This document shows, in pieces, positions 5,911 through 12,291 of a stretch of DNA of 12,291 bases (the first letter of the stretch is position 1; every line of letters starts with the position of its first letter). This DNA comes from Paenisporosarcina sp049671445 (GTDB lineage: Bacteria > Bacillota > Bacilli > Bacillales_A > Planococcaceae), in NCBI RefSeq assembly GCF_049671445.1, contig NZ_JBATUX010000066.1, forward strand, positions 1 through 12,291, written 5' to 3'. The notes beneath the pieces were generated by a model. The model saw only the letters and a list, made by a program, of their open reading frames with translations. It did no database searches and had not been told where the DNA came from. The position numbers were made by a program, and so were the translations under genes.

Positions 5911-6943
5911 AGGAGTGCCACCAATTGCCATCGGCTGCTTTTTCTAGACGGTTGAAAATTGCGGCACCGACACCCGTTTTGGGAGGTGCCGTAACAAGAA
6001 TAATATCGGCTGCCGTATCGTCGCAAGCACGTAAATGAGCATATAAATGGTGTGCGGATGCTTCAAGATTTTGTTGATTGCCTAATGAAAAGTACCAGTC
6101 TGCTTGGTTATGTTGAAATTCATCGGGTGCGAGCAAAGCGACTTTTTGATTTTGCGTATGTATAGACTGAATTGCTCGATCCACAACATCTTGTTGTGGT
6201 TCAATTAAGTACACTGGAGCGTCAGGTGCATAATGGGCATATTTCATTCCAGGTGCTCGTGGTACTGTTCCCTCGTCCACTGTTGTTGTGCTTGGTTCGA
6301 TAACTTCTCCAATTACTGCGCTGAGCATTTGTGCTGTGACGCCACCTGGTCGAAGGATGACAGGAGGATCTACGGTGAAATCGACGACGGTTGATTCTAA
6401 GCCAATGCCGGTTGCTCCACCATCTAGAATGAGTGGAATTCGTCCTTGCAAGTCTTTTTCAACATGTAGTGCTGTGGTCGGACTTGGTTTGCCACTGCGG
6501 TTGGCACTTGGAGCAGCAACTGGTTCACCAAGCATTTTTAGTAATTCGAGAGCAACTGGATGGTCTGGCATACGCAACCCTACTGTTGATAATCCAGCTG
6601 TTACATTTGGTGCAAAGACGTTCGGTTTGGCATGTAGAATAAGAGTTAGAGGTCCTGGCCAAAATGCGTCGACGCATTTTTCTGCTTTTTTAGAGATTTC
6701 ACTGACGTATTTTAAAATATGTTGTGATTCCCCCACATGTACAATTAAAGGGTTATCGGATGGTCGACCTTTTGCCTCAAAGATTTTGGCCACTGCTTGT
6801 TCATTCGTAGCAATTGCTCCTAACCCATAAACTGTTTCAGTTGGGAATGCGACAACTTCACCCAACTTTAATTTTTCCACAGCTTGTGTATAAATTCGAA
6901 TTTTATTCACATTGTTATCCACAATGACTCGAGTCGTTTTCAT
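5909..6943 (-). CDS. ywlC: L-threonylcarbamoyladenylate synthase (Sua5/YwlC type)
   Basis: The 344-residue protein makes threonylcarbamoyl-AMP from threonine, bicarbonate and ATP for t6A at position 37 of ANN-decoding tRNAs. It is the long Sua5 form. Residues about 17-205 are the YrdC/TsaC domain, with VVAFPTETVYGLGA (30-43), KGRPSDNPL (58-66), PSANRSG (145-151) and LESTVVD (182-188). A linker APGMKYAHYAP (230-240) leads into the C-terminal Sua5 domain, ending TGVGAAIFNRLEKAA. AAAGGAGAT precedes ATG 6943. The first codons overlap two strong DnaA-box sequences. In B. subtilis ywlA and ywlB lie between spoIIR and ywlC; here the two genes are adjacent, 85 bp apart. Confidence 0.94.
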   Translation of the reverse strand: MKTTRVIVDNNVNKIRIYTQAVEKLKLGEVVAFPTETVYGLGAIATNEQAVAKIFEAKGRPSDNPLIVHVGESQHILKYVSEISKKAEKCVDAFWPGPLTLILHAKPNVFAPNVTAGLSTVGLRMPDHPVALELLKMLGEPVAAPSANRSGKPSPTTALHVEKDLQGRIPLILDGGATGIGLESTVVDFTVDPPVILRPGGVTAQMLSAVIGEVIEPSTTTVDEGTVPRAPGMKYAHYAPDAPVYLIEPQQDVVDRAIQSIHTQNQKVALLAPDEFQHNQADWYFSLGNQQNLEASAHHLYAHLRACDDTAADIILVTAPPKTGVGAAIFNRLEKAADGNWWHS

Positions 6944-7022
6944 GCGATAAATCTCCTTTCTATCGTGATTTGTTGATAGTTATGCACATACTGTTGATAA
7001 CTAGTGGTCATAATGGGGATAA
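6903..7022. promoter_or_regulatory. DnaA-box cluster upstream of and within the start of ywlC
   Basis: There are three matches to TTATNCACA on the plus strand: TTATTCACA (6903-6911), TTATCCACA (6915-6923, the perfect consensus) and TTATGCACA (6980-6988). Two one-mismatch boxes lie on the minus strand: TTATCAACA (6992-7000) and TTATCCCCA (7014-7022). Five boxes in 120 bp is far above chance. From memory, the ywlC upstream region is one of the stable DnaA-binding clusters found by ChIP in B. subtilis, which agrees; I am fairly but not fully sure of that recollection. Confidence 0.75.
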
Positions 7023-7028
7023 CTTGGA

Positions 7029-7595
7029 CTAAAACTTGCTTTTTATCCAATCCCATGTCCAAAACTTCACTGGCTCTTCTACCACTTCTTCTTCTTCTTG
7101 GTAACATACTTTTGGAAACAAGGCACACCACCAGTTGTCTCCTTTGCCGCTGCCTATTGTGATAATGAGCGCTTTGTGGAAATCTTGTGCGTAAAAGTAA
7201 GTGCCATCTGTTTTAGCTGGAATCAATGCTTTCGCTAAGCTAATGTGGATGCTTTGATCGGTAATAATTCCTGCTTTTTGTGAGATTTCTGTGGATATTT
7301 GAGTTAGTTCTTGCTCTAATTGCGCTGTTGTTTGAAACGTGTCAGCAGCTTTTTGTAATAGTGGTTGAATTTCTTGATAAACGAGTGATTTGACTTGTTG
7401 ATCTTCTTTCGTGTTGCTGTTTGCAATAACTCTTATTTGAATAGCATCAGCTGGAACAGCATCAGCCGCTCCGCTTACTACTGGTAATAGAAATAATAGA
7501 GTTTGAATAAGTACAAGTGCCATTACAAGTTCAATCCATGGAGACCTCTTCATTTGTGGTTGTTCATTTCTGAAAATCTCGTAATCTTCTATCAT
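7029..7595 (-). CDS. spoIIR: SpoIIR, intercompartmental signalling protein of sporulation
   Basis: SpoIIR is made in the forespore under sigma-F and crosses to the intermembrane space. There it triggers SpoIIGA to process pro-sigma-E in the mother cell. One N-terminal hydrophobic segment (residues 20-41) serves as signal or anchor. It is followed by the family core IQIRVIANSNTKEDQQVK (52-69) and the signature GKGDNWWCALFPKVC (150-164), with Cys157 and Cys164. At 188 residues it is shorter than the B. subtilis protein, mainly in the tail (EEEEVVEEPVKFW). GGGGGAGAT precedes ATG 7595. A sigma-F promoter is not evident to me in the 48-bp gap after prmC. DnaA-box-like sequences lie on both sides of the gene. 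Confidence 0.92.
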   Translation of the reverse strand: MIEDYEIFRNEQPQMKRSPWIELVMALVLIQTLLFLLPVVSGAADAVPADAIQIRVIANSNTKEDQQVKSLVYQEIQPLLQKAADTFQTTAQLEQELTQISTEISQKAGIITDQSIHISLAKALIPAKTDGTYFYAQDFHKALIITIGSGKGDNWWCALFPKVCYQEEEEVVEEPVKFWTWDWIKSKF

Positions 7596-7618
7596 GGTTA
7601 TCTCCCCCTTGCCCTCAT

Positions 7619-7648
7619 TGTGGACAAGGTGTGGATTATTTATTCACG
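7619..7648. promoter_or_regulatory. Three DnaA-box-like sequences between prmC and spoIIR
   Basis: Each differs by one base from the consensus: TTGTCCACA (minus, 7619-7627), TAATCCACA (minus, 7630-7638) and TTATTCACG (plus, 7640-7648). Each alone is weak; the close spacing and the nearby full cluster make them worth noting. Confidence 0.4.
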
Positions 7649-8498
7649 TAATCTCACAAAAAATCATTCTTTCTTTTCCGTTGATATCTTTTACAATATC
7701 CACTTGTGCAGCCGGAAACGATTTTTGGAAGAACGATTGTACAGCGGGACCTTGTGTATAGCCAATTTCTAAGCCAATCAATGCAGGTCTGTTCATTAAC
7801 TCTGGAAGTTCCTCTGCTAGTCTTTTATATAAATGAAGTCCTTCATCATCCGCAAAAAGGGCATTGTGAGGTTCATAGTTTACTACGGTATCTGATAGAC
7901 TTTGAGCCTCATCATAAGAAATATAGGGTGGATTGGACAACACAATGTCCCATTTTTCATTCGATATAGGAGCAGTTAAATCACCTTGTTTAAAGATGAT
8001 TTGTGCTTCTAAGTCACTTGCATTCGTTTGAGCTACTGCTAATGCTTGAGATGAAATATCGGTTGCTGTTACTTGCAAAGTCGAGATTTCTGCTTTCATG
8101 GTTACCGCAATCGCTCCACTTCCAGTACCGATATCGGCAAGCTTTAAGTGAGTTTGTTCGGTGAAAAGTCGTTTCATTCTAGCGATCGTTGCAACAATGA
8201 GTTCTTCTGTTTCAGGACGTGGAATGAGCACATGTTCATTTACTTTAAAGGTACGTCCATAAAATTCTTCCGATCCGATAATATATTGAACAGGCTTTCC
8301 TGTGCTATGTTCTTCAATTAGCGACCAGTAATGGTCAAATTGTTCGGATGAAATTTCTTCTCGCATGTCCATTAATAACTGAACGTGCGTTTTGTTTAGT
8401 ACGTGTTGCAACAACATGCGTGCAACTTGCTCTTCTCGTCCGTGTCCCGATAAAAAAGAAGAAGCCCGTGAAAGGGCCTCATATACATATTTACTCAT
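7644..8498 (-). CDS. prmC: Release factor glutamine methyltransferase PrmC
   Basis: PrmC N5-methylates the glutamine of the GGQ motif in RF1 and RF2 using S-adenosylmethionine, which speeds peptide release. Counted from the ATG at 8507, the protein shows an N-terminal helical domain, VLIPRPETE (93-101), the SAM-binding loop DIGTGSGAIA (125-134) and the catalytic NPPY (192-195, in LSNPPYIS). I favour the start at ATG 8498 (MSKYVYEAL, 284 residues), since relatives begin near there. The start at 8507 adds three residues. Neither has a clear ribosome site, and the gene overlaps the 3' end of prfA by 8 bases, so translation is probably coupled. It pairs functionally with its neighbour, RF1. Confidence 0.94.
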   Translation of the reverse strand: MSKYVYEALSRASSFLSGHGREEQVARMLLQHVLNKTHVQLLMDMREEISSEQFDHYWSLIEEHSTGKPVQYIIGSEEFYGRTFKVNEHVLIPRPETEELIVATIARMKRLFTEQTHLKLADIGTGSGAIAVTMKAEISTLQVTATDISSQALAVAQTNASDLEAQIIFKQGDLTAPISNEKWDIVLSNPPYISYDEAQSLSDTVVNYEPHNALFADDEGLHLYKRLAEELPELMNRPALIGLEIGYTQGPAVQSFFQKSFPAAQVDIVKDINGKERMIFCEIT

Positions 8499-9570
8499 TG
8501 GTATCATTCATTCGTTCAAGTCGTTCAGTTTGGTCAGTTAAAATCAACACGTTAATAACTTCGTCGAGTTTACCTTCCATGATTTGATCTAGTTTTTGAA
8601 TCGTTAAACCAATACGATGGTCGGTTACACGATTTTGTGGATAATTGTATGTGCGAATTCGTTCTGAGCGGTCTCCTGTACCTACTGCAGATTTACGAAC
8701 AGCATCATATTCAGCCTGTGCTTCTTGACGGAACTTATCGGCAACACGTGCGCGAAGAACGACCATTGCACTCGCTTTGTTTTTAATTTGAGATTTTTCA
8801 TCTTGGCACGTCACCACTGTTCCAGTAGGAATATGTGTCAAACGAACAGCAGACATCGTTGTATTAACTGATTGTCCACCAGCACCTGAAGAAGCATACG
8901 TATCTGTACGAATATCATTTTCATGAATATCCACTTCTACTTCTTCCACTTCAGGAAGACATGCTACAGTGGCAGTTGATGTGTGAGTACGTCCACCAGA
9001 CTCGGTTTCCGGTACACGTTGTACACGGTGAGCACCGTTTTCGTATTTCAGTTTTGAGTATGCACCTTGACCTTTAATCATGAAAATGACTTCTTTATAT
9101 CCTCCGATTACTGTAGGAGACGCGTCCATGATATTAATTTTCCAACCTTGTGTTTCAGCGTAGCGGCTGTACATGCGGAATAAATTCCCAGCAAATAGTG
9201 CAGCTTCATCGCCACCTGCAGCTCCACGAATCTCCATGATTACGTTCTTTTCATCATTCGGATCTGTTGGAATTAACAATACTTTCAGGCGTTCTTCTAG
9301 CTCTTCAATTTGAGCTGCTAAATCGTGCATTTCTTCTTTTACCATTTCACGCATGTCGCCATCTAATTTATCGTCGAGCATTGCTCTCGCTTCAGCATGC
9401 TGTTCTTTCACTTGCTTGTATTCGCGGTATGCGTTTACCGTATCTTGCAAGTCCGATTGTTCTTTAGAAAGCGTGCGTAGTTTATTCATATCTGTAACAA
9501 TCTCAGGGTCACTGAGTAATTCAGTCAAACGATCATATCGGTCTTCTACCGATTGTAAGCGATCAAACAT
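8491..9570 (-). CDS. prfA: Peptide chain release factor 1
   Basis: RF1 reads UAA and UAG stop codons and triggers peptide release on the ribosome. The 359-residue protein has the usual layout: N-terminal coiled-coil region (residues 1-100), codon-recognition loop RVPETESGGRTHTS (185-198) with the PxT tripeptide as PET (187-189), and the catalytic GGQ (231-233, in SSGAGGQSVNTTMS). It ends with the basic and helical C-terminal domain (about 280-359). The Ala-to-Glu form PET differs from the PAT of E. coli but is, as I recall, usual in bacilli. AGGTGAAAG precedes ATG 9570. The stop overlaps the prmC start, so RF1 and its methylase are made together. Confidence 0.97.
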   Translation of the reverse strand: MFDRLQSVEDRYDRLTELLSDPEIVTDMNKLRTLSKEQSDLQDTVNAYREYKQVKEQHAEARAMLDDKLDGDMREMVKEEMHDLAAQIEELEERLKVLLIPTDPNDEKNVIMEIRGAAGGDEAALFAGNLFRMYSRYAETQGWKINIMDASPTVIGGYKEVIFMIKGQGAYSKLKYENGAHRVQRVPETESGGRTHTSTATVACLPEVEEVEVDIHENDIRTDTYASSGAGGQSVNTTMSAVRLTHIPTGTVVTCQDEKSQIKNKASAMVVLRARVADKFRQEAQAEYDAVRKSAVGTGDRSERIRTYNYPQNRVTDHRIGLTIQKLDQIMEGKLDEVINVLILTDQTERLERMNDTNE

Positions 9571-9606
9571 ACTTTCACCTCATCCGTTCATGTGATTAAC
9601 ACTATA

Positions 9607-9636
9607 ATTATATAGAAAAAGAGGGGAAATTGCCAC
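9607..9636 (-). promoter_or_regulatory. Likely sigma-A promoter for the prfA operon
   Basis: On the minus strand a perfect -10 TATAAT (9607-9612) lies 18 bp after a moderate -35 GTGGCA (9631-9636). The start of transcription would fall about 30 bases before prfA. The 328-bp gap to tdk and the tdk terminator also argue for an independent promoter here. Confidence 0.55.
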
Positions 9637-9639
9637 TCT

Positions 9640-9875
9640 AGCTTAGTTGGACGTGCGTATAGGAATCTTTTCCACTTCCGTGGGATTAATTGTATTCACT
9701 AAGGTTTCCAGTCGCTTCGCCTGTTTTTAGTAATTCATTCTGTTACTGATGTGCGTCCCATGCGTAACGTCCGACCAGTCCAAATCTACGGAAAAACAGA
9801 ATAGTATAACGGAACCTGTTATAAAAAACTGGAATCGGCTCCCTTACTCAACAACTTTCTTTAACAGAGCCATTT
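9640..9875. other. Spacer between prfA promoter and tdk terminator, no gene seen
   Basis: I find no ORF with a ribosome site on either strand. The only pattern is a loose inverted pair around GTTGGACGT (9646) and ACGTCCGAC (9767), too far apart and too short to interpret. Confidence 0.5.
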
Positions 9876-9904
9876 AAAAAGAAAAAGAGCAGCAAATGCT
9901 ACTC
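9876..9904 (-). terminator. Rho-independent terminator overlapping the tdk stop
   Basis: On the minus strand GAGTAGC pairs with GCTGCTC (one U-G pair) around ATTT and is followed by TTTTTCTTTTT. The stop codon of tdk is inside the 5' arm. Confidence 0.8.
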
Positions 9905-10513
9905 TTTGTCGTAAACTAATGAAGTTTGATGAGTTACACCTGCTGGTACTTCGTGGTGGTGACGGCAACGTGGTTCGTACGCTTCAGTCGCACCAATTAA
10001 AATAATTGGATCTTCATAGCCTGCTGGATCTCCGTTAATTAGTCGCTGTGTGCGGCTTGCTGGTGAACCACAAACTTGGCAAACGGCTTGTAATTTCGTT
10101 ACGAGTTCAGCCATCGCCATTAACGTTGGCATTGGACCAAATGGTTCTCCTCTGAAATCTTGATCAAGACCTGCAACAATTACACGGAAACCATGATTCG
10201 CAAGACGTTGTACAACATCGACAATGCCATCATCGAAAAATTGAGCTTCGTCAATACCAATCACATCGTATTCATCCGAAATGTACGCCCAAATATCTTT
10301 TGAACGCTCGACTGGAATCGCTATTACTTTCGTGCCGTTATGACTGACTACTTCTTCTTCACTATATCGATTATCTAAACGTGGTTTGAACACCGCAATT
10401 TTTTGTTTCGCAAATTGCGTGCGTCTCACACGACGAATTAATTCTTCTGATTTGCCGGAAAACATACTCCCGCAAATGACTTCAACCCAACCGGATTGTG
10501 ACATCACATACAT
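9899..10513 (-). CDS. tdk: Thymidine kinase
   Basis: The enzyme phosphorylates thymidine with ATP in the pyrimidine salvage pathway. The 204-residue cytosolic (type II) kinase has the P-loop GSMFSGKSEE (15-24), the catalytic glutamate in IDEAQFF (Glu89), and LDQDFRGEPFG (116-126) next to the thymidine-binding lasso. The zinc site is Cys145, Cys148, Cys183 and His186 (CQVC and CRHH). I choose ATG 10513 (MYVMSQSGW): AAGGAGTG lies six bases upstream and relatives begin there. An ATG six codons earlier would overlap that site. It stands between rpmE and prfA as in B. subtilis, with its own terminator behind it. Confidence 0.96.
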   Translation of the reverse strand: MYVMSQSGWVEVICGSMFSGKSEELIRRVRRTQFAKQKIAVFKPRLDNRYSEEEVVSHNGTKVIAIPVERSKDIWAYISDEYDVIGIDEAQFFDDGIVDVVQRLANHGFRVIVAGLDQDFRGEPFGPMPTLMAMAELVTKLQAVCQVCGSPASRTQRLINGDPAGYEDPIILIGATEAYEPRCRHHHEVPAGVTHQTSLVYDKE

Positions 10514-10644
10514 GGAAGTCACTCCTTTCAAAACTCTCTATTCCCTATCATACAGAAAATAAATCTAGATTACTCGTCTTTTTTTTCATCGGGAATTGTG
10601 ATATGGAGTTATTGTGACATGTGAGTAAAAGACTTTTTAAATTG

Positions 10645-10676
10645 GAGTCAGTTGTTGCTACAACTGACTCTTTTCT
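10645..10676 (+). terminator. Perfect 11-bp hairpin with T-tract on the plus strand
   Basis: GAGTCAGTTGT (10645-10655), loop TGCT, ACAACTGACTC (10660-10670), then TTTTCT. The T-tract fits plus-strand transcription; on the minus strand the hairpin is followed by CCAATTT. There is no plus-strand gene to terminate, so its role is open. Confidence 0.5.
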
Positions 10677-10741
10677 GTTAAAAATGCTTCCTTTAAGTGA
10701 TAGCTTTTCCACAAAATACCCACCAAGCGTAGCGTGTGGGG

Positions 10742-10854
10742 CCATTTAAGGTTTTGAGTAGGACTATGGAGATTTTAGACGTCGATGATTATCGTCTGCA
10801 GTCAATAGAGCGAGGATAAACCTTAAATTGGGCTGCTCGCTTTGCTCCGCAGCC
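10742..10854. repeat. Nested inverted repeats in the rpmE-tdk spacer
   Basis: CCATTTAAGGTTT (10742-10754) pairs with AAACCTTAAATTGG (10818-10831, one bulge). Inside lies AGACG/CGTCT (10777-10797). Directly after follows the hairpin GGCTGC/GCAGCC (10831-10854), and just before it CCCAC/GTGGG (10719-10740). This looks like a dispersed intergenic palindromic element rather than coding DNA. Confidence 0.5.
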
Positions 10855-10897
10855 TTTCTGTTGTTGTGAGAGGATTCTTTTGACGGAAGAAATGACG

Positions 10898-11002
10898 TTT
10901 TCAGACGTCGATGGCTATTTTTCAGACGTGAAGCCTGTTTTTTCAGACGTCATCGCCTTTTTTTCAGACGTCAACCCTAAAAAGTCAGACTGAGCGACCG
11001 CT
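10898..11002. repeat. Five-unit repeat with exact 21-bp period, core TTTTCAGACGTC
   Basis: CAGACG(T) starts at 10902, 10923, 10944 and 10965, and CAGACT at 10986, each 21 bp apart. The conserved part is TTTTCAGACGTC and the remaining nine or so bases vary. GACGTC is itself palindromic. A single related copy (TTTTAGACGTCG) lies at 10773. The last unit runs into the terminator hairpin at 10984-11012. Confidence 0.8.
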
Positions 11003-11012
11003 CAGCCTGACA
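10978..11012 (-). terminator. Second terminator behind rpmE
   Basis: On the minus strand GTCAG-G-CTGAGCG pairs with CGCTCAG-T-CTGAC (one mismatch) around a very short loop, followed by TTTTTAG. It follows the first terminator by a few bases. Confidence 0.65.
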
Positions 11013-11016
11013 CTCA

Positions 11017-11058
11017 CAAAAAAATACCCGCTATGAGCATAGGCTCTAGCGGGTATTT
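11017..11058 (-). terminator. Rho-independent terminator after rpmE
   Basis: On the minus strand AAATACCCGCTA pairs perfectly with TAGCGGGTATTT (11047-11058 with 11022-11033) around a 13-base loop, followed by a T-tract. It starts 5 bp after the rpmE stop. Confidence 0.92.
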
Positions 11059-11062
11059 GATA

Positions 11063-11278
11063 TTATTCGTTGATTTCTTCTTTGATACCGTATTTTTTGT
11101 TGAAACGGTCAACACGTCCATCCGCTTGAGCGAATTTCTGTTTACCAGTATAGAATGGATGACACTCTGAGCAAAACTCAACTTTGATGTCTTCTTTTAC
11201 TGAACCAGTTTCGAATGAGTTACCACATGAGCAACTAACTTTAGCTGTTTTGTAATCTGGATGAATTCCTGTTTTCAT
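11063..11278 (-). CDS. rpmE: Ribosomal protein L31 (bL31), zinc-binding form
   Basis: The 71-residue protein bridges the two ribosomal subunits. It has the zinc ribbon Cys16, Cys18, Cys36, Cys39 (SCSCG and EFCSECHPFYTG), so it is the zinc-containing form rather than the cysteine-free form used under zinc starvation. ATG 11278 (MKTGIHPDYK) is chosen: GGGAGGAG lies upstream and relatives begin MK-x-GIHP. A longer frame (ATG 11305) would bury the ribosome site. It has its own promoter, a structured leader and two terminators, so it is probably a one-gene transcript between rho and tdk. Confidence 0.97.
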   Translation of the reverse strand: MKTGIHPDYKTAKVSCSCGNSFETGSVKEDIKVEFCSECHPFYTGKQKFAQADGRVDRFNKKYGIKEEINE

Positions 11279-11302
11279 ATTAAATCTCCTCCCGCCCTGA
11301 AC

Positions 11303-11394
11303 CATCTGGAACAGAGATGTTATTATTTGACTGTCACCTTACACGACCCGTCAATTCGGTCGGATATGTAACAGAGAATGGTAATTCTACCGAC
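11303..11394 (-). promoter_or_regulatory. Structured 5' leader of rpmE with competing stems
   Basis: On the minus strand GTCGG (11390-11394) can pair with CCGAC (11359-11363). The overlapping CGACC (11358-11362) can instead pair with GGTCG (11344-11348), so the two stems exclude each other. A third hairpin CATCT/AGATG (11303-11319) lies just before the ribosome site. L31 leaders with autoregulatory structures have, as I recall, been described in several phyla including Firmicutes; I cannot align this one to them here. Confidence 0.5.
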
Positions 11395-11398
11395 TTAA

Positions 11399-11427
11399 AG
11401 TATAGCAAATGCCTGTTAAGAAATCAA
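11399..11427 (-). promoter_or_regulatory. Sigma-A promoter of rpmE
   Basis: On the minus strand -35 TTGATT (11422-11427), exact 17-bp spacer, -10 TATACT (11399-11404), with TG one base before the -10 (extended -10). It gives a leader of about 110 bases. Confidence 0.8.
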
Positions 11428-11464
11428 GCGTTTCGTTTAAATAAACGCGCAGTAGACGATCCCT

Positions 11465-12291
11465 TTACAGTAATCCTTTGCCGCCTCTTTTTTCTTTCAT
11501 TTCTGTATTTAATTGTTCAAAGAACTCTTCGTTAGTTTTGGATTGGCTTAATTTTTTCAAGAAGCGTTCGCCGAAATCATGTGAATCCGAGAATGTTTTA
11601 CGGATTGCCCACAGTTTTTCAAGTTGTTTAGCTGGCAATAGCAATTCTTCTTTTCGTGTTCCTGAGCGTCGAATATCTAATGCTGGGAAGATTCGGCGTT
11701 CTGCTAAACTACGATCTAAATGAAGTTCTAAGTTACCAGTACCTTTAAACTCTTCATAAATGACTTCATCCATACGTGAACCTGTTTCCACTAATGCCGT
11801 CGCTAAAATCGTTAAGCTTCCACCTTCTTCAATATTACGTGCTGCACCGAAGAAACGTTTAGGACGATGGAAAGCTGCAGGATCAATACCACCTGAAAGT
11901 GTACGACCGCTTGGCGGAATAACTAAGTTATAAGCACGTGCTAGACGTGTAATGGAATCCATTAAAATAATAACGTCGCGTTTATGTTCGACTAAACGCA
12001 TCGCTCGGTCTAGTACTAATTCTGCCACTTTAACATGGTTTTCTGGTACTTCATCAAACGTTGAGCTCACGACATCTGCCTTAACTGAACGTTCGATATC
12101 CGTTACTTCTTCTGGACGTTCATCAATCAATAGAACGATTAAGTCAGCATCTGGATAATTCGTTGTAATGGAATTTGCTATTTCTTTCAATAGCATCGTT
12201 TTACCCGCTTTTGGCGGTGCTACGATAAGTCCACGTTGACCGAAACCAACAGGTGCTACTAAGTCCATTATGCGTGTCGATAACTTGCTTG
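11465..12291 (-). CDS. rho: Transcription termination factor Rho, C-terminal part, 5' end beyond the window
   Basis: Rho is the hexameric RNA helicase that ends transcription at unstructured C-rich RNA. The frame is open to the right edge (about 275 codons), so the N-terminal RNA-binding domain is outside the window; the ATG at 12268 is internal. Visible parts of the ATPase domain are GFGQRGLIVAPPKAGKT (Walker A, 12197-12220), VIILMDSITRLARAYN (Walker B and following), the Q-loop region SGRTLSGGIDP and the R-loop/arginine-finger region DIRRSGTRKEELL. The C-terminus ends KEKRGGKGLL, slightly longer and more basic than in B. subtilis. It lies 70 bp upstream of the rpmE promoter. Confidence 0.97.
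   Translation of the reverse strand, partial: SKLSTRIMDLVAPVGFGQRGLIVAPPKAGKTMLLKEIANSITTNYPDADLIVLLIDERPEEVTDIERSVKADVVSSTFDEVPENHVKVAELVLDRAMRLVEHKRDVIILMDSITRLARAYNLVIPPSGRTLSGGIDPAAFHRPKRFFGAARNIEEGGSLTILATALVETGSRMDEVIYEEFKGTGNLELHLDRSLAERRIFPALDIRRSGTRKEELLLPAKQLEKLWAIRKTFSDSHDFGERFLKKLSQSKTNEEFFEQLNTEMKEKRGGKGLL

Noticed and set aside
6288..6830. Plus-strand ORF of 180 codons opposite ywlC
   Set aside because: It mirrors conserved ywlC codons; its Ser/Pro/Thr-rich composition is typical of an antisense shadow.
10898..11002. The 21-bp array as a small CRISPR
   Set aside because: Units are too short, the variable part is only about nine bases, and there are no cas genes.
11279..11305. 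ATG at 11305 as the rpmE start
   Set aside because: It would place the strong GGGAGGAG site inside the gene and add nine residues absent from L31 proteins.
11430..11460. GCGTTT/AAACGC hairpin after rho as a terminator
   Set aside because: The stem is short and the following bases (TTGATTTCTT) form the rpmE -35 region; the T-tract is poor.

Overview
The window comes from the chromosome of an endospore-forming member of the Bacillales. The order rho, rpmE, tdk, prfA, prmC, spoIIR, ywlC, mntP, ywlE matches the Bacillus subtilis rho-ywl region, except that ywlA/ywlB are missing between spoIIR and ywlC. spoIIR shows it is a spore-former. Protein divergence suggests a Planococcaceae/Bacillaceae genus rather than B. 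subtilis itself, but I cannot name a species. Every gene I accept lies on the minus strand, so transcription runs from the right edge (rho) to the left edge.

Conserved block, about 4873-12291. It holds the 3' part of rho; rpmE (L31) with its own sigma-A promoter, a structured leader and two consecutive terminators; a 549-bp spacer rich in palindromes and an exact 21-bp-period repeat; tdk with its terminator; and a long tightly packed run of prfA, prmC, spoIIR, ywlC, mntP and ywlE that ends in a clear terminator. The run combines translation termination (RF1 and its methylase PrmC), the t6A tRNA-modification step (YwlC), compartment signalling in sporulation (SpoIIR), manganese export (MntP) and protein-arginine dephosphorylation (YwlE). 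A cluster of DnaA-box sequences sits between spoIIR and the 5' end of ywlC.

Accessory block, 1-about 4870. It is visibly richer in A/T and begins where rpiB would follow ywlE in B. subtilis. It holds seven small same-strand genes with good ribosome binding sites: an edge-truncated four-helix membrane protein, proteins of 74, 84, 238, 60, 168 and 54 residues. An eighth gene of about 214 codons is broken by an apparent extra CT dinucleotide. Most are membrane or membrane-anchored proteins of unknown function.

The spacers between these accessory genes are not random. Four carry a class 1 element of about 71-124 bp with a shared internal core and end arms that differ between copies but stay complementary within each copy. 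Another set carries a class 2 motif (AGTAGGTTGACATAAC on the plus strand), in three copies directly preceded by a small hairpin whose sequence also varies while pairing is kept. The layout resembles an array of one-gene cassettes separated by structured sites. This is the least explained part of the window and deserves follow-up.
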